From Anticarsia gemmatalis (taxonomy: Eukaryota > Arthropoda > Insecta > Lepidoptera > Erebidae): 64,000 nt of DNA. Below, one piece after another: positions 14,776 through 23,882 of the stretch (position 1 is its first letter; each line of letters starts with the position of its first letter). The translations under genes and the position numbers were made by a program. A model generated the notes under the pieces. It saw only the letters and a program-made list of their open reading frames with translations. It did no database searches and had not been told where the DNA came from. The DNA lies in the NCBI RefSeq assembly GCF_050436995.1, contig NC_134751.1, forward strand, positions 8,804,001-8,868,000, read 5' to 3'.

Positions 14776-17700
14776 ATGGCTGACTCCGAAAGAGATAACC
14801 TTATGAAAGAATACGCTCAAAGATTTTTTACGACATTTAGAATTTTGGAAGTGACAGGTTTTTGTCGATTTGTAATTAGAAACGGCAAAATAGTACCAAG
14901 AAGCTGGATTGGAATGGTTTACAATATGCTTATCGTGGTCATGATAGATCTTGGAGCCTTCACCATTCTGTGGACCGCTAACCTCAGTGAAGAAACACTA
15001 AGTACCGTGGAATTTGGAGCAATCTTACACTTCTCAGTGTTCTCAAACTTGTTATTATGTCAAATTACTTTCGGAGATAAGTACAGAGGATCCGATTTAA
15101 TCAAAAATTGCATAGAACTCGATCAATTCCTTGGAGCCAAAGAAACGGAGTTTCTGCGCGTATTAACGATCAGGATATACATTGTTTTAGTAATATTAGT
15201 AGGGTTCTCTCAGATTCTAATTGTGACTTATATGTACTGCGTTTTTAAAGTAACAATAATAATTCATATAATAGGAAGTGCTTATTTCTTCTGGATATTC
15301 TTTGCGTACGATGACTTTTGCTTCTTTTTATTCTCCTGCATGTTTCTATCGACAAGAGCTCAGTATTTAAACGTGGCGTTAGTAAAAGTCTCAAATATGA
15401 AAATGGAGTACATTCCAAAACAATTGCTGTTTCATCGATTATTCTGGAAAGATCAGTACAATGATAGGATTACTTTTCACTCTAGAGTTCCACATAAAGA
15501 TTTTAGCATCGCTTTCAAAATTCTTTTCAAGCAGTTACGTCATATTGAACGATGCTACAGGTTTACTGTAAGTATAAAAAACTGAGATATATAAAAAAAA
15601 TAGAAGTGATATTACTTATAGTTAAGAATTATAACCTCAAAATCTTATATTTTCAGATTACTTTAGGAGTGTTCACTGTGATGATGGGTTCCTTTGTAAC
15701 TGTCCAAACATTCATTATGTACATCGAAGCTTCGGTAAGTAAATGTATAGTATTCGATGCATTTTTAAGTATGTACTATATCCTACTAACATTATAAATG
15801 CCAAAGTTTGTGAGAATGTATATTTATATAGATGTTTGTTACTCTTTCACGCAAATACTACTGAACAGATTACGATGATATTTGGTATATAGGTATCTGA
15901 AGACCCAGAATAAAACAAAGGCCACTTTTATCCTTTTATCCATGACTGATAAACATACTTATATTCTGCTAAATACATACTAATAATATAGAAATAAATA
16001 TAACCAGATATGGCTTGACGTCTATGACTAAGTTTGAAACTATTGTTCCAGACGGGAATGACACGTGCCAGCGTTATAACGAGTTGGGCTATCGCCAGTT
16101 GGTTCTACATACTCGCAATGAGTTTACTCACTGACATGTTTTACAGGCAGATAGAGCAGACTAAACTTATATGCGCCTACATACAACTGAAGCCTACGAG
16201 TTCTGGTTAGTTAATATTTTGATATTAATCACGACTTAGGGTTCCCGCACACGGGCCACGGGCCACAACCAAAAACGCCGCCACTGGCATATTTCCTGAA
16301 ATTTTCATACATTTTATATGGACGCCGCACACGGTTTGCGCCGGTGGCGGCCACACGCTACAAATCGTCACAGCTTGCTTCTTGTGGCCCACACCGGCCA
16401 CTAATTAACGTCGACACAAAAAGCCGCCACACGCCACTCGCCCCCCTCTCTTTCTCACACGCACGTAGTCTGTGGTTCATACAGGTGGAGATAAACAATC
16501 GACAGCAAGTGTCAACCATCGGCCACAAGTGGCTGTCGCGCGCTTCAGCTACTTTTGTGGCTGTTTCTTGCCTCTTGGGGCGGCGTTTGTGGCTGTCGCG
16601 TGTTGCCCGGTGCGGCCACACTTAATGATATAACGTTAGTAAGCGCAATTTAGAGTAACTCGATTCTCTACTAAATATATCGACTACCGACTAAAGGCAA
16701 GCTATCGAGAAATTTGGCACGAAAATCTGATCAGCGCCTCTAGCGGGATCCGTAAGAACTACTTTGGCAGTACATTTTACATGTCTAACTCTCGCTACTC
16801 GATAGTACCGACTGTAGAGATTTGCGCTACTGAATTCTTAACGAAAACGTGTTCGAAATTCATTCAAATTAGTTTTTAGTCCCTAAAGCATTATTACAGT
16901 ATTCAGTGCTAACATTAAAGGAATTTAGATATTGTTCTTAAAGTGAAAAGACAATGAAATTCTGCGGAATAACACCCGTAGAAATTCTCTCTCCCCTGAA
17001 TAACATAGGTATGTCTCACATAACTATGGAAAAACACAGTCAGAGCATTAGGAAAAGTGTATCAACACGACCGAATACAAGAGCAAAATATAAAAATAAG
17101 TATACAGGGTGTGGCGTAAATAATGGATAATCCTTTACCAGCGGATGGGCGACCACCCAACTGATCTAAATATCAAAATTTACCTCTGGCAGAAGTATCA
17201 TAGTTTTTGAGATTTTGGCCATTTTGTGTGTTTTTTAAAAAAGCGATTTACGCTCGATCTTTTTGATGCTGTGATCACAATTTAAGGCTTTTTTTAAATC
17301 CGTTTTTTGCAAATAAATCCTGAATAGATGTGCTATTGAATCTACAATCTTGTTTTGTTATTACTACTTGTTTTTTATTTAAATTATGCATTGAAAGTTA
17401 AATTTTATAATCTTTCACAACTTTTGTGCAACTTTGAGCACTTGTGGTGAAAAAAAAATGTATGGTGGCTTTACTGCCCACGCCATAAATAATTTCTAAA
17501 TTTTATTAGAATTCTAAATTGGTATAACATGCAGCATTAATACCGATTATTGTCAAAATATTACAACGAACTTAAATTATTAACACTTTTGGCGGTCGCC
17601 TAATTTTATTTTATCAGCGCGTTTAAGCTAAGTTTGCTTTCAAATATTCATGTTTATAGGGTTATTACACTATTAAAGATTATTTAGATGATAAAAAAGT

Positions 17701-20700
17701 TTGGAACTGTGCTGCTTCTACCAAGTCTATTTCAAAATAATGTATTACAATTTGATGAAAAATGATTTTTTTGTCAACAGAGTAGTTCTCTTTAGATTTC
17801 TAATTATCTTTATTATTTGAATAGTATTTATGTTTCGTATTTCTTTTTTTTTTTTCAACTCTGCACACAAGTGCTCAAAGTTGCACAAAAGTGTTGAAAA
17901 ATTATAAAATTTAACTTTGAATGCATAGTTTAAATAAAAGACAAGTAGTAATAACAAAACAAGATATTAGGTTAAATAGTACATCAATTTAGGATTTATT
18001 AGCAAAAAATTTTGGTCATTATGTGTGTTTAAGAAAGCGATTTACGCTCGTACTTTTTGGTGCTGTGATCACAAATTAAGACTTTTTTTGAATCCGTGTT
18101 TTGCAATTAAATCCTGAATAGATGTGCTATTGAATCTAGAACGCGCTTAGCGTGAAAAAAAAAAATAGTCGACCGGCAAAAGTGTTAAAAATTTAAGTTC
18201 TTTCTAATATTTTGACAATAATCGGTATTAATGCTGCATGTTATACCAATTTAGAATTCTAATAAAATTTAGAAATTATTTATGGCGTGGGCAGTAAAGC
18301 CACCATACATTTTTTTTTCACCGCAAGTGCTCAAAGTTGCACAAATGTTGTGAAAGATTATAAAATTCAACTTTGAATGCATAATTTAAATAAAAAATAA
18401 GTAGTAATAACAAAACAAGATTGTAGATTCAATAGCACATTTATTCAGGATTTATTTGCAAAAAACGGATTTAAAAAAAGCCTTAAATTGTGATCACAGC
18501 ATCAAAAAGATCGAGCGTAAATCGCTTTTTTAAAAAACACACAAAATGGCCAAAATCTCAAAAACTATGGACTACAAAACGAAACTTCGACAAATTCTTG
18601 TACGACACTACTCTACTCCGACAAAATGGCACTCCGATGCGTTTTAATTTAGACAATACTAGAGTTCGATATACCTAGTCTCAGACACTATTGTACACCG
18701 ACAAACCGTTTCTTCGACATAACTTTAATAAGAAACAATGCGACTTCGACAACATACTCCTTCGAAAATAATGCTAGGTCGACAGCAGTAAACTTCGAAG
18801 TACTCTTCTCAGGCATGTTGTACTTCGACAATATCGTAAATCGACGTGACACATCTAAGCCACCAATGTATATCAAATTTTTTTTAAATGTATTTTAATG
18901 AACTATTTTTACAGCATATTTTTATTTTTCATAGCAGTGATAGCCGAGTGGTAGGGTAAGGATGCCTATTATGAGATACCATTTTTATTTTTGTTTATGA
19001 AAATAAAACTGTTTCATTTGAATTTTAAGATTTATCTTCACCGTTTCACCGTTGGAACATGTGATAATTATTTCTAATACACACATAACTTCGAAAAGTC
19101 ATTGGTGTGTTGCCTCGGATTTTAACCAGCGACCACTTGCTTGGGAGGTGTCAACTTATACAGGGTGTCCCAAAACTCAACGATAATCCGAGACAGGATG
19201 AAAGGCCAAGTCATACCGGTTATAGGAAAAATAAAAAAAAAATTCCATAGCACTTAGTTCAGCAATAATAGACACTTTTCAAAAAAGTTGAAATTCCACA
19301 CCCTTTGTCGCATTTTCAAGTCCTGTGATCACCAATGTCACAATTTCGCTGTGTTTTTTTTACTTTCGTGATCTTAATTAAATATGCTATTAATCGTATA
19401 ACAAATTAATGCACAAAACATTGTTAATTTAATAAAAAAAGTTAAGTTTTAGTGAGTCATCTTTCTCAAAAATATCGTTAGTCAACTTTGACGCTTCATA
19501 CTGAAAAAAAAATGTACTACACTACCCGTGGCAAGTTATTTCAAAAGTTGGCGCATTTAATCAAGATTTCAAAATGGAATAACACTTGCCACTTTTCTTG
19601 CCATTAAAAATGTTATTTTTATTTGAACGAAGAGTATCCTCGCAAATGGATCGGACGCAGTGGTACAATTTTATGGCCTCCTCGTTCTCCCGATCTAAAT
19701 CCAGTAGATATTTTTTACTGGGAATGCATAAAAGAAAAAGTATATTCGAAATCAATACAAAATCTATCAGAACTTCGCCAGAAAGTTGACACAGCGTCAG
19801 AGGAAATAAATGCAAGGAATTTTGATTGACTGGTGCAAAGGTCTTTTGTAAGGCGTTGCAGAGCCTGAATTCATGCTAGAGGAAAACAATTCAAAATTAC
19901 TTTAGTTTAAGGAGAATAATTAAATAAGATCGATGGTTCGTTCATTGTTTTTTTTTATTATTATAACCTATTATGTTTATTACATTAAATATTTGTTATG
20001 GACTGACTCAATTACCTCTTTACTAAAAATAATTGCTTTCCTCTGGCACGAATACAGGCTCTGCAACGGCGTACAAAAGATTTTTTCACCAGTCAAGCAA
20101 AATTCCTTGCATTTATTTCCTCTGACGCTGTGTCAATTTTCTGGCGAAGTTCTGATAGATTTTGTATTGATTTCGAATATACTTTTTCTTTTATGCATTC
20201 CCAGTAAAAAATATCTACTGGATTTAGATCGGGAGAACGAGGAGGCCATAAAATTGTACCACTGCGTCCGATCCATTTGCGAGGATACTCTTCGTTCAAA
20301 TAAAAATAACATTTTTAATGGCAAGAAAAGTGGCAAGTGTTATACCATTTTGAAATCTTGATTAAATGCGCCAACTTTTGAAATAACTTGCCACGGGTAG
20401 TGTAGTACATTTTTTTTCAGTATGAAGCGTCAAAGTTGACTAACGATATTTTTGAGAAAGATGACTCACTAAAACTTAACTTTTTTTATTAAATTAACAA
20501 TGTTTTGTGCATTAATTTGTTATACGATTAATAGCATATTTAATTAAGATCACGAAAGTAAAAAAAACACAGCGAAATTGTGACATTGGTGATCACAGGA
20601 CTTGAAAATGCGACAAAGTGTGTGGAATTTCAACTTTTTTGAAAAGTGTCAATTATTGCTGAACTAAGTGATATGGATTTTTTTTTTTATTTTTCCTATA

Positions 20701-22547
20701 ACCGGTATGACTTAGCCTTTCATCCTGTCTCGGATTATCGTTGAGTTTTGGGACACCCTGTATACCACTCGGCTATCACTGCTATGAAAAATAAAAATAT
20801 GCTGTAAAAATAGTTCATTAAAATACATTTAAAAAAAATTTGATATACATTGGTGGCTTAGATGTGTCACGTCGATTTACGATATTGTCGAAGTACAACA
20901 TGCCTGAGAAGAGTACTTCGAAGTTTACTGCTGTCGACCTAGCATTATTTTCGAAGGAGTATGTTGTCGAAGTCGCATTGTTTCTTATTAAAGTTATGTC
21001 GAAGAAACGGTTTGTCGGTGTACAATAGTGTCTGAGACTAGGTATATCGAACTCTAGTATTGTCTAAATTAAAACGCATCGGAGTGCCATTTTGTCGGAG
21101 TAGAGTAGTGTCGTACAAGAATTTGTCGAAGTTCCGTTTTGTAGTCAAAACTATGATACTTGTGCCAGAGGTAAATTTTGATATTTAGATCAGTTGGGTG
21201 GTCGCCCATCCGCTGGTAAAGGAGTATCCATTATTTACGCCACACCCTGTATACTTATTTACGATTGACTTGTACCTATGTCACATTCTATGTGTGCAAT
21301 CAAAATATGGACATGAATACAGTTACCTACTTTAAAACAGTCACTTTTATGGCACAATAAATATCATCACTTTATTATTTCATACATTTTATTAGCCAAA
21401 CACGTATAAGTAGTTCAGCATGCTTCGTTGTAAAGCCCTGTACGTGACACGATTGGAAATGGTTACAGCCATTCATAAAGACGTTCTACGTAATACTTTC
21501 TTTTGACATGCTAAAGTAACAAATTATTCGCATTTTTACTTCACGGTATAGTTTAAAATCGGTAACATTTAAACCATACATCATGGTTCTTTGAAAGTCA
21601 TTCTCTCTATCTATACTAATATTATAAAGCTGAAGAGTTTGTTTGTTTGTTTGTTTGAACGCGCTAATCTCAGGAACTCCTGGTCCGATTTGAAAAAATC
21701 TTTCAGTGTTAGATAGACCATTTATCGAGGAAGGCTTTATGCTATATAACATCACGTTACGGCCATTAGGAGCGGAGTAGCAACGAAAACTGTTACGAAA
21801 ACGGGGAATTTTTTTTTCATGTGACGCAAGCGAAGTCGCGCGGTTCAGCTAGTTCCTAATATAGTTAATTGATTCGTTTTAATTCACTTATTGATGGTTT
21901 ATTTGTTAAATAGATCATCATTAATTAACTAACCCCCGGTTTCTGAGGCACATTTAGCGGTACTTTATCTATTCAAACTGCTTTTTATGACTTTAAACGC
22001 TATTGAATAAATAAACTACCGCTAAATGTTCCTCAAAAACCAGAGTAATTTATGCTGTATTTATAACATAACATGACCGTCCTCAACTAACAATTAATTA
22101 TACCAATCTTTAAAAACACCTTTCATCAAAATTAGGCCTTACATAAAGCGTAACGTAACGACGCGACGTCCTTACATCAATGTACCCATTAGCTTTGCAT
22201 GAACAAATTTTCGTGTTATTCTCGTAGGTAAATAAGAACAAAATTTCTAAGAATTGAGAACAAAAGAATGCTAATTGCTAATTTTTCCAGCGGCGATGGT
22301 CAAGCTAACGAAAGACGTTATCGCGACATTGGAAGTGAGAGATGCTCGTGCGTCTCTCTATGATGTCTTCTTCTTTGACACCGGCCTTGTATTCAAACTC
22401 GTCGCTTCGACGTTCGTATATATCACTGTACAACTACAATTGGCTTTCCCCAATTTAGAAGATGGACACAAAGTCGAGAATATCACTAAGCCTGCCGAAT
22501 TTGTTTTAAACCAAAATGCTGTGAAAGAATTTATGTTTCTTTATTAA
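14776..22547 (+). CDS. Gustatory receptor (7tm_7 family)
   Basis: Probable taste receptor, a multi-pass membrane ligand-gated channel of chemosensory neurons. Exons 14776-15567, 15657-15734, 16052-16205 and 22291-22547 (phases 0, 0, 1) give 426 residues, a normal length for insect Grs. Several hydrophobic segments are visible (e.g. YNMLIVVMIDLGAFTILW near residue 55 and IYIVLVILVGFSQILIV near 135). The last exon carries STFVYITVQLQL, matching the family's C-terminal T-Y/F-hhhhh-Q signature. The N-terminus (FRILEVTGFCRFVIRNGKIV) resembles lepidopteran Grs. The last intron is about 6.1 kb, against 89 and 317 bp for the first two, and is loaded with transposable elements. The reading frame is intact with good splice sites, so I treat it as functional. 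The ligand cannot be told from sequence. An odorant receptor is less likely because the TYhhhhhQ motif fits Gr. Confidence 0.85.
15781..15950 (+). mobile_element. Helitron-like repeat fragment in Gr intron 2
   Basis: Begins A^TCCTACTAACATTATAAA and continues with a segment shared almost word for word with 60093-60320 (GTTTGTGAGAATGTAT, CTCTTTCACG, GAAGACCCAGAATAA). This copy lacks the 3' part seen in the other one. The 5' end resembles non-autonomous Helitrons of Lepidoptera, but no 3' CTAG end is present. Confidence 0.6.
16232..16623. mobile_element. GC-rich imperfect inverted-repeat element (MITE-like)
   Basis: A 390-bp GC-rich island in an AT-rich intron. The left end (GGGTTCCCGCACACGGGCC... 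ACGCCGCC) and the reverse complement of the right end (GTGTGGCCGCACCGGGC... ACGCCGCC) are imperfect terminal inverted repeats, and GGCCAC/GTGGC/GTGGCTGTCGCG motifs recur inside. The short repeat ACTTA flanks both sides and could be a target-site duplication. The long open frames on both strands here follow from high GC and are not genes. Confidence 0.55.
17205..18567. repeat. Second hairpin element inserted in the left foldback arm
   Basis: The left half (17205 to about 17600) reads as the reverse complement of about 18165-18567, starting TTTTTGAGATTTTGGCCATT and including GCGATTTACGCTCG, CTGTGATCACAA and ATGCAGCATTAATACCGAT. The loop (17620-18165) holds two further displaced pieces of the same arm: 17866-17965 in reverse orientation and 18003-18141 in forward orientation. 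The right outer arm near 21150 shows the empty site, so this segment was added to the left arm only. Confidence 0.8.
18586..18846. repeat. Degenerate array with 16-bp period in left foldback arm
   Basis: The core (T)TCGAC or a one-base variant recurs with near-constant spacing. Core starts are near 18588, 18603, 18619, 18635, 18651, 18667, 18683, 18699, 18715, 18731, 18747, 18763, 18780, 18796, 18812, 18826 and 18842. The spacing is 16 bp almost throughout, with a few 14-, 15- or 17-bp steps. Cores include TTCGAC, CCGAC, TCGAT, TCGAA and AGAC; the 10-11 bases between them vary. It looks like an old minisatellite that kept its period and core, as in foldback elements whose arms are built of short direct repeats. 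Confidence 0.8.
19623..19829 (+). pseudogene. Tc1/mariner-type transposase C-terminal fragment (left copy)
   Basis: About 68 codons read NEEYPRKWIGRSG then WPPRSPDLNPVDIFYW, the block around the third catalytic Asp (SPDLNP) of Tc1/mariner-related transposases common in insects, then a helical tail and a stop. The N-terminal DNA-binding part and the first two catalytic residues are absent, so it cannot be active. Confidence 0.8.
20093..20299 (-). pseudogene. Tc1/mariner-type transposase C-terminal fragment (right copy)
   Basis: Mirror copy of the fragment at 19623-19829, with the same WPPRSPDLNP block. It differs at very few residues near the end (QKID and NFA in place of QKVD and NFD). The start and catalytic core are equally missing. 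Confidence 0.8.
20869..21132. repeat. Degenerate array with 16-bp period in right foldback arm
   Basis: Reverse-complement partner of 18586-18846, with cores reading GTCGAA/GTCGG/TTCGAAG at the same 16-bp step. The two arrays are almost identical, so the arms were copied or corrected against each other after the array had already decayed. Confidence 0.8.
21610..21852 (+). mobile_element. Non-autonomous Helitron-like element
   Basis: Starts TCTATACTAATATTATAAAG after a flanking A. It has a (GTTT)n microsatellite near the 5' end, a GC-rich inverted-repeat segment near the 3' end (GCAAGCGAAGTCGCGCGG), and ends CTAG before a T. The A^TC...CTAG^T boundaries are the classic Helitron signature and match the short Helitrons known in Lepidoptera. 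No coding capacity. Confidence 0.75.
21930..22047. mobile_element. Small hairpin MITE, copy 1
   Basis: About 118 bp. Left arm AACCCCCGGTTTCTGAGG... TTTAGCGGTA.TTTATCTATTCAA; right arm is its imperfect reverse complement (AATAAACTACCGCTAAATG, CCTCAAAAACC). Same family as 44883-45007. It lies in the last Gr intron. Confidence 0.75.
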
Positions 22548-23789
22548 TGCACTGTTTTTAACAACAATTCGTCAACTATGTTAAGTTACGTATATCATTA
22601 AGTAAATAAATAAAATAGGTATCATCTGCGGTTTTATTCTAGAAACCTCTACGATGCTCTACGTGACAAAATTATCATATTGTTTTGGCACATGTAATAA
22701 AGCACTTTTGTTCTAATGTAATGTTTAAAAGATATAAGTACACATAATTAAAAGATCCTTCACGTGCAATGAGTATTAGAATGTCAAATAACAAAAAAGT
22801 ATTAAATATCGAAACAAAGAATAAAATATTTAAAAAAACTAACATTATTTTCTTATAGACATTAATGATATTATGAAGATCGCATAAAATCTACGCGGAC
22901 AAGGTTATAGGCGGAGGCTATGCAGTAAAATATAAATAGCCGAGTGTGAAATTTAGCATTTACAGACATTACACTATAAATAGAACGAATATATGGGCAC
23001 TTATGTGTAAACATGTTTTGGCCATAGCAACATAATGTTATTATGACGGTAAAATGAGGAAAATTTAACTTATGTTACAAAATATTGATATAAAGTTATA
23101 TGTACACAATTAAATTAACAGAAAATTTAAACTGTTTTATTAACAATACTCCCCTAATCATGTTAGTTGGTATTATTTCACTGTCTAATAATATTGAAGA
23201 TCTATGCAAAAGCTACGACAATGCTTAAATAAGTTAAGCATATGTTTATTTCTTGTGCTTCATTTTTACAGATCAATTATTGGATCCAAAAGTATTAGTT
23301 TAATAACTTAGATAGTCTTGAGACTGGTTTGTAACCAAAGAACTAAAAAAAATGGAAATATGCATGACAAAAAATTAGAATTCGAGAATAATCTTCATGA
23401 TAAAAATCTATATCTAGGTGTTCGCGAGATCTATATATAATAGACAGCTTAGGACATGTAATACCTAGGTATTAGGTACTGAGGTGTTAGACATTTAGAA
23501 AATCACACCGATAAAGACGTGTACACGAGTGCACGTCATAAAAAAATATCTGGATCAATTTAATTTTAATAGCCAGTCTGCTCCACTCTTAACTGGCGAA
23601 ATTAGGCGTATACGTACGTCATCAATGACTAAGTTTTAGAGAAAAACAGACATTGACTTATTCGACTACTGAAGGTAATAAGTAGAAAACAATATAAGTG
23701 TGAATAACAATTACTGAAACAATTGTTCAAATTTACGTAACACAATTTGTCTAAAATGTTTGGTCAAAGTGACTGAACACCAGATTTCA
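22548..23789. other. Intergenic spacer
   Basis: AT-rich sequence between the receptor and the small secreted-protein gene. I see no gene, RNA or clear repeat. Confidence 0.5.
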
Positions 23790-23796
23790 TATATAA
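23790..23796 (+). promoter_or_regulatory. TATA box of the small secreted-protein gene
   Basis: TATATAA about 93 bp before the ATG. A TCAA start-like site lies about 25 bp downstream (near 23814), leaving a 5' UTR of roughly 70 nt. This layout is typical of strongly expressed or inducible small secreted-protein genes. Confidence 0.6.
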
Positions 23797-23882
23797 TAAC
23801 GTCTGGATTGTACTCAACGCTAGTGCTGTATCGGCAATTCTGAAAGTCGGATCGATAGAAAAGTGAAATAACTAAAAGAAAA

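Larger units (their letters stand above)
19161..20760. mobile_element. Palindromic mariner-like element with two opposed transposase tails
   Basis: Ends CAGGGTGTCCCAAAACTCAA and its reverse complement, flanked by TA. The two arms (19161 to about 19893 and about 20034-20760) are nearly identical over more than 700 bp and are separated by a unique spacer of about 140 bp. Each arm carries the same C-terminal piece of a DDE transposase, pointing towards the centre. It is non-autonomous. The element may have arisen by inverted duplication of one transposon end. Confidence 0.85.
19045..20785 (-). mobile_element. tRNA-derived SINE on the minus strand, split by insertion
   Basis: On the minus strand, the head (20785 to 20761: GCAGTGATAGCCGAGTGGTA, a box-A-like tRNA promoter) continues across the inserted palindrome into 19160-19045 (TAAGTTGACACCTCCCAAGC..., then CTGGTTAAAATCCGAGG, a degenerate box B). 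Taking out 19161-20760 with one TA restores a continuous SINE start. A forward copy of the same 20-bp head at 18933-18952 is the mirror image in the left arm. Confidence 0.65.
17105..21249. mobile_element. Nested foldback element, 4.1 kb, TA target duplication
   Basis: Terminal inverted repeats CAGGGTGTGGCGTAAATAAT (17105 on, and the reverse complement ending at 21249) are flanked by TA on both sides, as for Tc1/mariner-type insertions. The outer arm is 17105 to about 17208, matching about 21143-21249. After an inserted hairpin (17205-18567) the left arm resumes at 18568-18952 and mirrors 20763-21150 almost base for base. The centre holds a minus-strand SINE that was itself split by a second TA-flanked palindrome (19161-20760). 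No complete transposase is present, so it is non-autonomous. Confidence 0.88.

Noticed and set aside
16344..16625. Overlapping frames of about 90 codons on both strands
   Set aside because: Lack of stops follows from the high GC of the repeat element; nothing supports coding.
18688..18876. 62-codon frames in both foldback arms (MIYIGGLDVSRRF...)
   Set aside because: They run through the 16-bp periodic array and are mirror copies; 16 is not a multiple of 3, so the protein shows no repeat and is chance.
19933..20361. 142-codon plus-strand frame
   Set aside because: It is the antisense of the right transposase fragment plus transposon spacer.
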